Positions 53,101 through 56,695 of a stretch of 64,000 bases of DNA are shown here, in pieces. The notes under the pieces are model-generated. The model saw only the letters and a program-made list of their open reading frames with translations. It was not told where the DNA came from and did no database searches. The position numbers and the translations under genes are program-made. Position 1 is the stretch's first letter; each line of letters opens with the position of its first letter. Source of the DNA: Mixophyes australis (Eukaryota; Chordata; Amphibia; Anura; Limnodynastidae); the NCBI GenBank assembly GCA_036250195.1, contig JAVHZZ010000004.1:143845729-143909728 (forward strand), given 5' to 3'.

Positions 53101-54393
53101 AGCTACCAGAGTACGCTATTACCATCTACATTGCTCTGGTAAGCCTACCATCTGGTGATCCCTGGGTAAAGACTCCTAGTGCCCGTGACAGAAGGGAGTA
53201 AATACTTAATCTTCATTTGTGAGATCAAATGAAGAGAGGGTGTCAGAGAGTGCTGGGAACGAATTGAGCTAATTTCTTGTCGAAGAAGATGATACAATTT
53301 CTAGTCTAGTTATCAATCTTGTCCTTAAAGTAGGAAGCAAGATTCTGGGCACTGACAATAGTCAGGGGGTTTGGGATGGGAGAGTTGAGAAAATATTTAA
53401 ATGTGTTAAAAAGGCATTTGGGGTTAGAAGCTAGTGCATTGATGAGAGATTGGAAGTATGTTGATGTTGCTGTGTCCAGAGCATTTCGATAGGAGTGGTA
53501 CATAGAAGTATACATCAAGAAATCAATAGAGGTACAAGATTTACGCCAGTGACATTCTGCTTTATGGGAAAGTGTTTGAAGATTTTGAGTTATTTTAGTG
53601 TGCCATGGCTGACATTGAGGTCGACGTGTAATATCAATATTCGCTGGAGTCACTTGATCAAGTTTGGTGAAAATGCAGTACTGTCATAACAGAGGAGGAG
53701 AATGTAGAGATTGTAGAGAGAAGGTGTTGGAGAGAGGTAGAAAACTATTGAAAATTTATAGAGTTAAGATGTCTGTGGGTATGAGGAGGCTTGGTAGAGT
53801 TAGACAGCAGAGAAGTTAAACTACTGGGTGTGAGCATGTAGCTGATAAGGTGATAATCGGAGAGACGAAAGGCGTGTTAAGGAAAACAGAAACTGAGTAT
53901 AGTCTAGAGAAAACAAAATCAAGGCAATGGCTATCCTGATAAGCAGAGGACTCAACACACTGGGAGAGGTTGGGGGAGGAGGTTGAAGAGAGTAGTTTGG
54001 AAACAGCATTGGAACGTGGATTAGCAGTGACGTTGTTGATATCACCCATGATGATGGTGGGGAAGTCAGAAGATAAGAACTGAGGGAGCCATACAGAGAA
54101 CTCCTAAATCCTGAACTGCATTGCACCATGACATATTATAAAAAATGAAAATTTGAAAAAAATAAAAAAAATGGAAATGTGACACTATGTAAGCATACTG
54201 CATGTGGTACAAGCGCAATATAAGGAGTGTAAACTAAGATACACTACTGGTAAGTGGCATAGTGCAAGAAGTAACATGTTCTGATGACCTGTTTCTCTCT
54301 TTCTTCCTTTCTCTCTCCAGACGGGCTTTCCAGGAATTCTATCAGGAACATGTGGAGTTCAGTTGCCCCACAGAAGATATTTACTTGGAGTAA
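1..54393 (+). CDS. mapk8ip2: JIP2 scaffold protein gene, 3' ten exons (5' partial)
   Basis: JIP2 is a cytoplasmic scaffold that gathers MLK, MKK7 and JNK kinases and links them to kinesin and membrane cargo (family knowledge). Exons read here are <1-119, 2504-2576, 2905-4758, 5098-5173, 21325-21494, 29757-29866, 31399-31509, 40031-40101, 41050-41148 and 54321-54393. Every intron is GT-AG, phases match at all nine junctions, and 917 residues precede the TAA. Order of domains: JNK-binding motif, acidic Ser-rich linker of about 600 residues, SH3, then PTB ending in [12 protein letters not shown]2 is preferred over JIP1 because of [39 protein letters not shown] and the SH3 stretch [17 protein letters not shown]. 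The start codon and first exons lie left of the window. Intron lengths reach 16 kb, and most intron sequence is transposon-derived. Confidence 0.96.
120..1360. other. intron sequence, no element recognised
   Basis: First part of the intron that follows the docking-motif exon. It holds a short TA run followed by a GA microsatellite (about 237-270) and AT-rich sequence. I see no gene and no recognisable transposon. Confidence 0.6.
1365..2000 (+). repeat. dispersed repeat, unclassified, copy 1
   Basis: Scattered blocks match 34340-34735: a segment with gcatgcccacaaa, a segment with acagtaaa or acagtaag followed by gacgcatat or gatgcatat, and a segment with atgcagagctgg near 1912. This copy has extra sequence in the middle. 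Short ORFs here show no family likeness. The class is unknown. Confidence 0.4.
2504..2576 (+). CDS. mapk8ip2: mapk8ip2 exon, second half of JNK-binding region
   Basis: After the acceptor aatctcag the exon reads [20 protein letters not shown] and ends one base into a Glu codon at the donor gtgaga. The DTLNNN stretch directly follows the docking motif in JIP proteins, so the intron at 120-2503 cuts the JNK-binding region in two. Length 73 bases, starting in phase 0. Confidence 0.92.
2905..4758 (+). CDS. mapk8ip2: mapk8ip2 large acidic linker exon
   Basis: This 1854-base exon follows the acceptor aaatctacag and ends at the donor gtgagt. It encodes about 618 residues rich in Ser, Glu and Asp. 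JIP2 landmarks occur in order: [105 protein letters not shown] and [17 protein letters not shown]. The open frame extends back to 2766, but 2766-2904 is intronic: the acceptor lies at 2901-2904 and the phase fits only from 2905. The exon appears longer than its mammalian counterpart. It probably carries JNK phosphorylation sites, given its many Ser-Pro pairs, which is an inference. Confidence 0.95.
5098..5173 (+). CDS. mapk8ip2: mapk8ip2 exon joining linker to SH3
   Basis: After the acceptor tttctcag the exon completes a Ser codon and reads [20 protein letters not shown] then RAVF, ending two bases into an Arg codon at the donor gtaaga. The stretch is highly conserved between JIP1 and JIP2 just before the SH3 domain. 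The next intron is 16.1 kb long and holds many transposons. Confidence 0.95.
5174..6870. other. intron sequence, no element recognised
   Basis: Start of the 16.1-kb intron. I find no coding capacity, RNA gene or clear terminal repeats here. Confidence 0.5.
6875..7006. mobile_element. short hairpin element (foldback MITE-like)
   Basis: The left arm contains atattcagcaacgttgacag and the right arm its imperfect reverse complement, with ctgtcaacgtcgccgaatat. Both arms continue outward (gcaaata against gatttgc). The loop of about 40 bases also has a small gggcag/ctttgg core. No target duplication was identified. Confidence 0.5.
7252..7873. mobile_element. PIF/Harbinger-type MITE, copy 1
   Basis: The element starts ggctaggtacacactg and ends with its reverse complement cagtgtgtacctagcc. 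It is flanked by a TTA on each side (7249-7251 and 7874-7876), the usual 3-bp TWA duplication of PIF/Harbinger elements. No transposase is present. A related, shorter copy lies at 42742-43137. Confidence 0.75.
7985..8870 (-). pseudogene. L1-type LINE fragment, 3' end of ORF2
   Basis: Minus-strand reading in two frames gives stretches such as [20 protein letters not shown] and [12 protein letters not shown]. These match the C-terminal region of the L1/Tx1-like ORF2 better preserved at 22777-23076 ([20 protein letters not shown]). It is a 5'-truncated copy with several frameshifts, probably not functional. Confidence 0.6.
9370..10530. repeat. minisatellite, about 80-bp unit, about 15 copies
   Basis: The unit carries tggactgcgtagaggagtgg, then gtcaccacaatatata, and gattcgcaccaataaatgta. 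Copies differ by a few bases and by two alternating spacer types (aaaaaccctgaacttg or agaaaaccatcaactt). It lies within the hAT element. Open frames across it are by-products of the repeat. Confidence 0.9.
10580..11430. repeat. second minisatellite, about 100-bp unit
   Basis: Four tandem units at about 11070-11425 and one outlying unit at about 10580 share ctggactgcgtagtggggtg with the first array. They add a palindromic KpnI-containing core (ccccggtacccaattt then gataccgggg). The two arrays therefore share an ancestor. Sequence between them is AT-rich with short tandem duplications. Confidence 0.85.
11890..12078 (-). pseudogene. hAT transposase C-terminal fragment
   Basis: The minus strand reads [20 protein letters not shown] then [12 protein letters not shown], the classic hAT dimerisation motif near the transposase C-terminus. 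The preceding catalytic part is absent. It sits inside the 9062-14315 element, so it marks that element's former transposase. Confidence 0.85.
12459..13222 (-). pseudogene. possible hAT transposase N-terminal remnant
   Basis: Two minus-strand frames (12755-13222 and 12459-12809) overlap and encode a Lys/Ser-rich and then an acidic stretch, including [20 protein letters not shown]. They lie upstream, in minus orientation, of the hAT C-terminal fragment. I do not recognise a BED finger, so the assignment rests on position alone. Confidence 0.35.
13230..14075. repeat. short diverged tandem repeats near hAT right end
   Basis: Repeated phrases such as gcaccactggact, gctgaatgtgtgaacttt and agcacaggacacagcaccac recur many times, separated by T-rich runs at about 13450-13510 and 13790-13850. 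They lie within the hAT element. Confidence 0.7.
14400..15187 (-). pseudogene. L1-type LINE ORF1 fragment
   Basis: The minus strand at 14513-14707 reads [20 protein letters not shown] then WGAIL, like the RNA-binding part of L1/Tx1 ORF1 proteins (R-P-I-x-x-K-F-L-x-Y-K-D-K-x-x-I-L pattern). An upstream coiled-coil-like part with stops follows. A small MITE interrupts it at 14836-14965. GC-rich sequence at 19742-20400 may be the 5' part of the same LINE, displaced by the inverted-repeat insertion. Confidence 0.6.
14836..14965. mobile_element. 130-bp MITE with near-perfect terminal inverted repeats
   Basis: The element starts ggggcctgattcattaagga and ends with the exact reverse complement tccttaatgaatcaggcccc; the match runs about 26 bases. 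Its centre is not coding. The same end motif (gaatcaggcc) recurs near 59134 and 59566. Confidence 0.75.
16926..19138. mobile_element. non-autonomous hAT element with CT-rich minisatellite
   Basis: The exact 8-bp duplication gttacatc lies at 16918-16925 and 19139-19146. The ends are cagggctgccaagagg and its near reverse complement cctctcggcggccctg. It carries hairpins at about 17007-17037 and 18800-18850 and a large CT-rich array. It has no transposase. It was inserted into the right arm of the foldback element. Confidence 0.9.
17905..18710. repeat. CT-rich minisatellite, 20-bp and 29-bp units
   Basis: The unit cctcttttcctcctctgtgc repeats more than 30 times. In the left third it alternates with an extra ctctctgcc to give a 29-base period. 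Because 20 and 29 are not multiples of three, all three forward frames stay open for 270-300 codons; these are not genes. Confidence 0.95.
19742..20400 (-). other. GC-rich sequence, possibly L1 5' UTR
   Basis: No protein family is recognised. The sequence is more GC-rich than its surroundings and lies where the 5' end of the minus-strand L1 at 14400-15187 would be after removal of the foldback element. This is an inference from position. Confidence 0.3.
20415..20832. repeat. unclassified dispersed repeat-like segment
   Basis: It begins near gttaacccgtgcatgatact and ends near cactagacatttatattata, with the phrase aggtggcgctgcagcttgg inside. I associate such start and end phrases with non-autonomous retroelement tails, but cannot name the family. 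Confidence 0.3.
21325..21494 (+). CDS. mapk8ip2: mapk8ip2 SH3-domain exon
   Basis: After the acceptor gttattcag the exon completes an Arg codon and reads [20 protein letters not shown], then [20 protein letters not shown] and [13 protein letters not shown]. It stops one base into a codon at the donor gtaagt. This is the JIP SH3 domain, with the ALYDY-equivalent strand, the acidic RT loop, and the GIFPSFYA end. In JIP proteins this SH3 mediates dimer formation rather than ordinary PxxP binding (family knowledge). Confidence 0.97.
22050..25700 (-). pseudogene. L1/Tx1-type LINE, ORF2 relic
   Basis: Read on the minus strand from 25693, the copy starts [20 protein letters not shown] with the endonuclease pattern (WNTRGL, then VETHL), and then CLGDFNYVL (about 25260) and a region like RIDLIL (about 25080). 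The reverse transcriptase gives [20 protein letters not shown] and then SDDMILF (about 23745), with both catalytic Asp present. The C-terminal part ends near 22470 and the 3' end is AT-rich. Many stops and frameshifts are present, so it is dead. ORF2 of such LINEs encodes the endonuclease and reverse transcriptase for target-primed insertion (family knowledge). Confidence 0.8.
23462..23512 (-). mobile_element. tiny 5'-truncated L2-type LINE 3' end inside L1
   Basis: Fifty bases containing a catcatcat run and tttatttatatagcgccagg match the 3' tail of L2-type LINEs (compare 43175-43210). They interrupt the L1 ORF2 relic. Confidence 0.5.
26390..27450 (-). pseudogene. Tc1/mariner transposase relic
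   Basis: Minus-strand reading yields decayed pieces of a Tc1-type transposase: CDISDF and VGAR near 27300, an LL-SWDF-helix-turn-helix piece near 27220, and [15 protein letters not shown] near 26490, where the last Asp of the DDE/D triad region (SPDLNPIE) is expected. The left end on the minus strand has aagtggccact at 27431-27441. Many stops and frameshifts make it non-functional. Confidence 0.75.
27690..28130. repeat. C-rich minisatellite, left part
   Basis: Units such as aaggtccccctctctccccc followed by aatcacagtt repeat with variable length. The array resumes at about 28980-29215 past the inserted LTR. ORFs on both strands here are repeat artefacts. Confidence 0.85.
28131..28979 (-). mobile_element. 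probable solo LTR
   Basis: The 849-bp unit begins TGTTAAGAG and ends CTTCGACA, with TGT/ACA ends and CCCC on both sides (28127-28130 and 28980-28983), interrupting a tandem repeat array. On the minus strand an AATAAA lies about 70 bases from the 3' end (28201-28206), as expected for an LTR. No internal retroviral coding region is attached. The TSD sits in a C-rich run, so it is weak evidence. Confidence 0.6.
28980..29215. repeat. C-rich minisatellite, right part
   Basis: Continuation of the 27690-28130 array, with units ending ccacagttatagtcc in its later part. It belongs to the hAT element. Confidence 0.8.
29237..29374. repeat. long imperfect hairpin in hAT element
   Basis: ttacttaccttctcctccac with the following cgatgctgcagctctgcctc is mirrored by gaggcagagctgcagcatcg and then cggagaaggtaagtaa. 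The stem is about 40 bases with a few mismatches, the loop about 60 bases. Confidence 0.8.
29757..29866 (+). CDS. mapk8ip2: mapk8ip2 exon, start of PTB domain
   Basis: After the acceptor tctatgcag the exon reads [20 protein letters not shown] then [17 protein letters not shown], ending in phase 0 at the donor gtaaaa. The W-V-x-x-F-x-V-x-F-L-G-S-V pattern is the first strand of the phosphotyrosine-binding fold, and [12 protein letters not shown] is its first helix. Confidence 0.97.
30290..31060. other. intron sequence with repeat-like text, not classified
   Basis: A gggcctgatgtatatag start resembles the MITE end family seen elsewhere. Phrases such as ggggggccccatgctact look like common dispersed repeat text. 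No coding potential or clear ends were found. Confidence 0.3.
31399..31509 (+). CDS. mapk8ip2: mapk8ip2 exon, PTB domain middle
   Basis: After the acceptor acaaccag the exon reads [20 protein letters not shown] then [17 protein letters not shown]. It is 37 whole codons, phase 0 at both ends, with donor gtaaag. It supplies the central PTB strands. Confidence 0.96.
31510..33130. other. intron sequence apart from the microsatellite
   Basis: I found nothing coding or structurally remarkable besides the 32010-32131 repeat. Confidence 0.4.
32010..32131. repeat. TA/TG microsatellite
   Basis: A run of ta dinucleotides interrupted by gtgtgtatatatgtg. Both strands give Ile/Tyr-rich ORFs that are artefacts. 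Confidence 0.97.
33138..33316. mobile_element. short MITE-like element, hAT-type ends
   Basis: It starts caggggcataac and ends gttatgcccttg, a 12-base inverted pair with one mismatch. No matching 8-bp flank was found, so the class is tentative. Confidence 0.45.
33320..34330. other. intron sequence, nothing recognised
   Basis: Short open frames lack family likeness. I see no RNA gene or element ends. Confidence 0.4.
34340..34735 (+). repeat. dispersed repeat, unclassified, copy 2
   Basis: It shares blocks with 1365-2000 (see that entry), with the order of blocks kept. Related blocks occur on the minus strand at 59280-59575 and in part at 63370-63440. Confidence 0.45.
35225..35257 (+). repeat. 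33-bp direct repeat, left copy (flanks copia relic)
   Basis: ccttttacagacacccaaaa followed by ggttcttccaata. The right copy at 38699-38731 differs at two of 33 bases. Confidence 0.8.
35300..38695 (+). pseudogene. Ty1/copia retrotransposon relic (gag-pol)
   Basis: Pieces of one polyprotein run in order across several frames: a Gag capsid stretch (about 35400-35820), a CCHC knuckle [14 protein letters not shown] (35978-36019), a GAG-pre-integrase stretch [16 protein letters not shown] (36460), integrase VHTDACGPM and [13 protein letters not shown] (36645-36755) and SDNGREYD (36841), then reverse transcriptase from [20 protein letters not shown] (37610) to the catalytic YVDDLLLAG (38102), then [16 protein letters not shown] and an RNase H piece [17 protein letters not shown]. 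Integrase before RT identifies Ty1/copia. Many stops and shifts make it dead. LTRs were not resolved. A 33-bp repeat flanks the coding part. Confidence 0.85.
38699..38731 (+). repeat. 33-bp direct repeat, right copy
   Basis: ccttttacagacacccaaaa then tgttctgccaata. It cuts off the RNase H reading of the copia relic just after LSTTEI. Confidence 0.8.
38735..40030. other. intron sequence, nothing firmly recognised
   Basis: It contains a short CA microsatellite (about 39007-39022). The rest has no coding likeness. Confidence 0.4.
40031..40101 (+). CDS. mapk8ip2: mapk8ip2 exon, PTB domain
   Basis: After the acceptor ttttatag the exon reads [20 protein letters not shown] then RNS, ending two bases into a Cys codon at the donor gtaaga. 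[21 protein letters not shown] is diagnostic for JIP2. Confidence 0.97.
40480..40860. mobile_element. LTR-like fragment (gypsy/ERV type), tentative
   Basis: A run of phrases such as gggcaggcagcagacaggga, ggtcaaggtgggcagcgag and gggtcaggcaaaaggcaaac resembles the A/G-rich LTR text also seen at 62810-63262. No clear ends or duplications were found. Confidence 0.35.
41050..41148 (+). CDS. mapk8ip2: mapk8ip2 exon, PTB domain
   Basis: After the acceptor ttcctgtag the exon completes Cys and reads [20 protein letters not shown] then [13 protein letters not shown], ending two bases into the Gly codon at the donor gtgagt. The next intron is 13.2 kb and contains the chromovirus. Confidence 0.97.
41149..42735. 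other. intron sequence, nothing recognised
   Basis: AT-rich, with no family-like ORFs or inverted ends. Confidence 0.4.
42742..43137. mobile_element. PIF/Harbinger-type MITE, copy 2
   Basis: It starts ggctgggtaaacagta and ends tagtgtgaacccagcc, with TTA on both sides (42739-42741 and 43138-43140). The first 60 bases (gaattttccgacgaatgtgttatc) match the start of the 7252-7873 element, so both belong to one family. Confidence 0.75.
43160..44990 (-). pseudogene. L2-type LINE, 3' half (reverse transcriptase and tail), dead
   Basis: Minus-strand frames give [32 protein letters not shown] and [16 protein letters not shown], then [10 protein letters not shown] and [20 protein letters not shown], all typical of L2-clade reverse transcriptases. 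The catalytic box is YVNN instead of YADD (44318-44329), and the frame shifts there, so it cannot be active. The 3' end near 43160 has the tail text tatatagcgccagcaaattc plus catcatcaaca. The upstream half of the same copy lies beyond the chromovirus at 53196-54130. Confidence 0.85.
44991..44995. repeat. 5-bp target duplication, left
   Basis: gaagg directly before the 5' LTR, matched exactly at 53191-53195. Confidence 0.9.
45142..45148 (+). promoter_or_regulatory. LTR TATA-like box
   Basis: tatatta sits in the loop of a 12-bp inverted repeat (agatcaggcaac at 45124-45135 and gttgcctgatct at 45170-45181). Spacing to 45173 is typical for a TATA-directed start. Confidence 0.5.
46453..46713 (+). 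repeat. four copies of a palindromic 33-bp motif in the LTR
   Basis: Copies begin at 46453, 46529, 46603 and 46682. Each reads cagtggtacaacttgct then a variable base or two and gcagaccactga or similar. The ends (cagtgg, ccactg) pair; in copy 3 both change together (cagcgg, ccgctg), keeping the pairing. The set is repeated in the 3' LTR from 52717. Confidence 0.85.
46929..46938 (+). other. candidate self-priming primer-binding site
   Basis: aagatcaggc, two bases after the 5' LTR, is exactly complementary to gcctgatctt at 45173-45182, where RNA would start given the TATA box; an eleventh pair would be G-U. Tf1/sushi-type elements prime reverse transcription with the 5' end of their own RNA (established for Tf1). 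I did not recognise a tRNA-type site here. Confidence 0.6.
46940..47872 (+). CDS. gag: chromovirus Gag, 310 aa
   Basis: Gag forms the particle that packages the element's RNA. The ATG lies 13 bases after the LTR. A capsid-like central region includes [20 protein letters not shown] near residues 75-95 and [11 protein letters not shown] near 126, typical of retrotransposon gag. The C-terminus bears a canonical CCHC zinc knuckle, [14 protein letters not shown]. The stop is TAA at 47870-47872. A -1 slippery heptamer lies 10 bases before the stop. The frame is fully open. Confidence 0.92.
   Translation: MTDPDAEPTAKEMLQHLVSRVEQQDARQQLLLQCYQSLTSQGTSGQTVTATTEAPVLSSVSPLPSQVSTASTLHLPTPSKYDGDPKTCRGFLNQCSVHFELQPQNFSTHRSRVAYLISLFSGQALAWASPLWERNDPILQDSAKFISTFRSVFNEPGRVTSAASSILRLRQGSHTVGQYVIQFRILASELQWNTEALVAAFWQGLSDKIKDALTTQELPSSLEDLISLCHRVDMRFREREAEKTTSAKAPLRSNPQFRPVSPAVIPMEIGRSKLSSEERKRRVKNRLCIYCADSTHVLSSCPKRSGNARP
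47848..51249 (+). CDS. pol: chromovirus Pol (protease, RT, RNase H, integrase, chromodomain)
   Basis: The frame is -1 relative to gag, opens at 47848 after a TAA and has no natural ATG near its start, so expression by frameshift at 47854 is likely. Domains in order: aspartic protease [11 protein letters not shown] (DSG at 47998), reverse transcriptase with YLDD at 48943-48954, RNase H with [14 protein letters not shown] and TDHKNLSYL (49387-49625), integrase zinc binding H-H-C-C (about 49897-50030), catalytic Asp in SMDFVTD (50104) and in VSDRG (50281), Glu in the region after TERVNQDLE, then a C-terminal chromodomain with [13 protein letters not shown] (51037-51080). The stop is inside the 3' LTR (67 bases overlap). 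No stops or shifts are seen, so it is potentially functional. Confidence 0.95.
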   Translation, partial: EIGKCQALTSSGEVKLGSLESSPSSMKSKVCAFDVTISFATKTFESQALIDSGAAGNFISKSLVNQWSLPVITLKTPITVTAIDGSRLINGLITQSTSPVTLQIGALHHEEISVLILPVTTSPIVLGLPWLQCHSPQIDWRTPQVTSWGSECHHHCLSQVIPLKVQQASISAISPGLPPQYASFTDVFDKAQSERLPPHRSWDCPIDLLPGKTPPRGRVYPLSLPETQATSEYIRENLQRGFIRPSTSPAGAGFFFVKKKDGSLRPCIDFRGLNAITIKNRYPIPLITELFDRIKGARIFTKLDLRGAYNLIRIRSGDEWKTAFNTRDGHYEYLVMPFGLCNAPAVFQGFINEIFRDLLYVCVVVYLDDILIFSQDLPSHHQHVAEVLSRLRKNSLFCKLEKCSFELPQIPFLGYIVSGVGLKMDPDKVNAVLHWPQPTTLRAIQRFLGFANYYRRFIQDFSSIASPIVALTRKGANPKQWSTEAIQAFQTLKESFSSAPILRQPDVTLPFFLEVDASNVGLGAILSQRSEQQKFHPCAFYSRGLLPAEKNYTIGDKELLAIKAALEEWRYLLEGARHPVTIFTDHKNLSYLQSAQCLNPRQARWSLFFSRFELIITFKPAVKNKKADALSRAFVTSSDIEEVSNHTILDPKCISLAASSTRTLPFGKTLVPPILRRKILSWFHASRFSGHAGEHKTFEILSRSYWWPSMRRDVKEFIASCELCSQFKSSRRTPAGLLRPLPIPSKPWTHISMDFVTDLPPSKNHNTIWVVVDRFSKMAHFIPLSGLPSSSILAEHFIKEIFRIHGCPSEIVSDRGVQFVSRFWRALCKTLGIRLALSSSYHPQSNGQTERVNQDLETFIRIFSSANQDNWVELLPWAEFAHNNMYHESSSKTPFFVVYGHHPSFPEFPALPPTQVPAVETVCQTFKNIWSQVRTCLKKTSVKYKSFADKKRRAIPPLKIGDRVWLSTKNIRLKVPSMKFAPRFIGPYRIIQVINPVCVKLLLPKNLRISNAFHVSLLKPLIINRFSTPPSAPQPVQVHQEEDFEITEVLDAKISRGVLHFLVHWKGFGPEERSWIKAEDLNAPALLKKFYSKNPDKPGSRRSVPTFKRGGTVTHRTVSASSRTFRNRGRPPS
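47854..47860 (+). promoter_or_regulatory. -1 ribosomal frameshift heptamer GGGAAAT
   Basis: In the gag frame it reads G-GGA-AAT; after slipping one base back it is GGG-AAA-T, continuing in the open pol frame. It lies within the 25-base gag-pol overlap. No stimulatory structure was computed. Confidence 0.7.
51169..51179 (+). other. polypurine tract
   Basis: aaaaggggggg, ending three bases before the 3' LTR, is the expected primer site for plus-strand DNA. It lies inside the pol frame. Confidence 0.85.
51183..53190 (+). repeat. chromovirus 3' LTR (2008 bp)
   Basis: Same sequence as the 5' LTR except about four substitutions and one additional 77-bp unit near 51690-51850; 2008 minus 77 is exactly 1931, so no other net length change exists. 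Confidence 0.95.
53191..53195. repeat. 5-bp target duplication, right
   Basis: gaagg directly after the 3' LTR, matching 44991-44995. Confidence 0.9.
53196..54130 (-). pseudogene. L2-type LINE, 5' half (endonuclease end and linker), dead
   Basis: The minus strand gives [14 protein letters not shown] with [10 protein letters not shown] and [10 protein letters not shown] (end of the endonuclease; GDFN is GDIN here) and then a linker with [20 protein letters not shown]. The frame is broken. Together with 43160-44990 this is one LINE copy of about 2.8 kb, 5'-truncated and then split by the chromovirus. Confidence 0.8.
54321..54393 (+). CDS. mapk8ip2: mapk8ip2 terminal coding exon
   Basis: After the acceptor ctctctccag the exon completes Gly and reads [20 protein letters not shown] then YLE and TAA at 54391-54393. 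The C-terminal helix of the PTB domain is present, as is the YLE tail, which in JIP1 binds the kinesin light chain (family knowledge). Confidence 0.97.
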
Positions 54394-56290
54394 CCAGGGG
54401 CTGTAGATATTATTGGGGTTACCAGGGGTATAAATATATATACAAATCTCAATATCATTGTCACTCAGCCAGAACACCAGAGGCAGTGAGCCTGCATGAA
54501 CCCTGACATCCCCAACCACAAAATCTTTAGTAAGGATCATAGACTTTCTATGGTGCATCTCACATTAACCCCTTTCCTACAAGCAGACTACAGAGTCTCC
54601 TGTAAGTCTTTTCTCTTTCTTCACACTTTAACTCCTTCCCTGCTAGACTTCAGAGCGTCCTGAATTAATCCCTGCTCCATTTTGCAGAGCATCTCAAAGT
54701 AACGTTTCCCTTGCTTCTGACAGGAGAGCATGTAGGGTTAACCATTTCCCTGCTCCATACTGCAGAATATCTCACATAAAAATCTCTTATTCTACGGACT
54801 GCAGAGCGTCGTGTTAACTCCTTTCATGCATATGACCGGCAGAACAATTTAAATTAACCACATGTCCTGCTGCACATATTTCTTTATCCAATGCCTAACT
54901 GCAGTTCAGCAGAGAGTCTGATGTTAGTGTCATCCCTAGTACTCACCTGCAGAGCATGACTTTACTAATCTCTGCAGAGCATCTCTTCTTTATCCAGAGA
55001 GCTGCACTGGTTACGTGCAGGTATGCCTCTTGTAACCATGTATGATCAGACACATCTGCAGCTTATATATCTAATAATATTCCTTTATTTCAGTGATGTA
55101 CAGTTTGTTGCTTCTGGCTCCATCAACCCTTGCATTTCCATGAGCCCACTACCGTAGCCGTCCCTTTGCTTCCTGTGACCTGTAGTTTTTCACTCAGTTA
55201 TATTTTCTCATAAAAGAAAACTGAATCCTATTATTTTGTTGCTGAGCATCATACACAGTGCCCAGGGGTGGCTTTGTAATGTGACAGACCAAGATCGCTC
55301 TCTCCGGCAGCAAGAAGTGGGGGGGAGGGAGCAAAATATAGGGCATTAATTTACAGATGCTAAAGTTCTTGCTGACATTTGTCTAAATTAGTTGTTTCTA
55401 CGTTGCTGGTAGATATCATAATGAATAGTGGCAATGTTTGCTATTACAGTATACACTTAAATAATACAAATGTGTATGATATTTTGTGTAAATGGTGAGA
55501 GGAGCGATATTTTAGTTGCTGCCTCAGCCAGCACCCTGTCCTGGACAGTACCTTTCATGGATCCAATGCCTGTTACTAGAGATCTGCAGCTCATTTCACA
55601 ATTACCCCTTCCCTTGCTAGTGATCAGCAGCTCAATGCTTCATTGTACTAGAACCTGCAGATCATGCTCTCGTGGTGTTCTAGACCTTTCTATGCCAGAC
55701 CTGAGGGGCCAATGGCATGAAGATCCAGACTGTACAACATGAGGAGATTGCAGACACTAGGTGCGTAAAGACCTCATACACGCTGACCACCGTTTGGGAG
55801 GATTATATGGGAAGTCATAACAATATTATGCCAAAATATCGGGAACATGAGATATGGGTTGTTATGAACGAGATACACTTTACTTTTACTGGGGGCATTC
55901 ACATGCATATAGTGAGGTATTCTGTGTAAATAGAGACATTTTAATTAGAGAAAGTAAAATCCTAGTACACGAGTAGGCAAAGACAATCCTCATACCCAAC
56001 TGCAGTGCAGATTTCTCCAATCCCCTCACATGAAAACATACATATCCACAAATGATCAAGTCATGCTGGCAAATGCAACCTTTGCAATGATTGTAAAAAC
56101 ATTCTGAAAACCTGCACTGTTCTGTGACCCAAGAACTGGCTTTATTTGCCACCTCAGATAACAAAAGGGAAAGTTCATGGGAGCAGATATTAGATATTCA
56201 ATCATACTTGATAATGGCATATATCTTTTTCATGTCATGGCTCATTTTTTCCTTTCAGCATTCAATAAAAAAAATTGAGCTGTATCAGCT
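54394..56290 (+). other. probable 3' UTR of mapk8ip2
   Basis: No convincing protein or transposon was seen between the stop and an AATAAA at 56264-56269. That is the first canonical polyadenylation signal I found downstream. A UTR of about 1.9 kb would be ordinary for this gene, but no transcript data are available, so the end is a guess. Confidence 0.35.
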
Positions 56291-56404
56291 ATGTGTGCTT
56301 CGCTTGTGTATATGCATTTAAACAATGTAAAATGTGAACCAGTGCAGTACAATTGTTACTTGAATGCAAACATAAAACACTACATTAATACAACCATAGA
56401 ACAT

Positions 56405-56695
56405 TATTATCGTTTTATGTAAACAGTGATAACATATGTCTCAGCACTGCACAATCAGAGATTTATTATTCAGAAACACCCTGGAGCTTTCAATCTACTT
56501 TCCCTACCACAACCACAGTGACCAATATAGTTAGAAGGCAATGTCTCTGGACCTGTGATAAGAGACCCATGTGACCACATGGATGACATACAAACTCTAT
56601 TCGGATAACACTAAGGTTTGGAAGTAAATGTACAGCCCCATCGCGATCCCAGCAATGTTAACCACTGTGCCACAACATCATCATAATGCAAGTTC
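56405..56695 (-). mobile_element. tRNA-derived SINE, decayed copy
   Basis: On the minus strand it begins gtggcacagtggttaacatt (tRNA-like head with an A-box) and continues to a segment with gattgaaagctccagggtg, which parallels gactgtaagctccaatgggg in the 57401-57727 copy. Decayed. Confidence 0.5.

Larger units (their letters stand above)
44996..53190 (+). mobile_element. intact Ty3/gypsy chromovirus (LTR retrotransposon), 8.2 kb
   Basis: Complete element: 5' LTR 44996-46926, priming-site candidate 46929-46938, gag 46940-47872, pol open from 47848 to 51249, polypurine tract 51169-51179, 3' LTR 51183-53190, and an exact 5-bp duplication (gaagg). LTR ends are TGTCAC and GTGACA. The LTRs differ by about four substitutions by eye plus one 77-bp repeat unit, implying a recent insertion. 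Both reading frames are open. The chromodomain at the integrase C-terminus places it among chromoviruses, probably the vertebrate Tf1/sushi-like group. It sits in the sense direction within the last mapk8ip2 intron, inside a dead L2 LINE. Confidence 0.95.
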
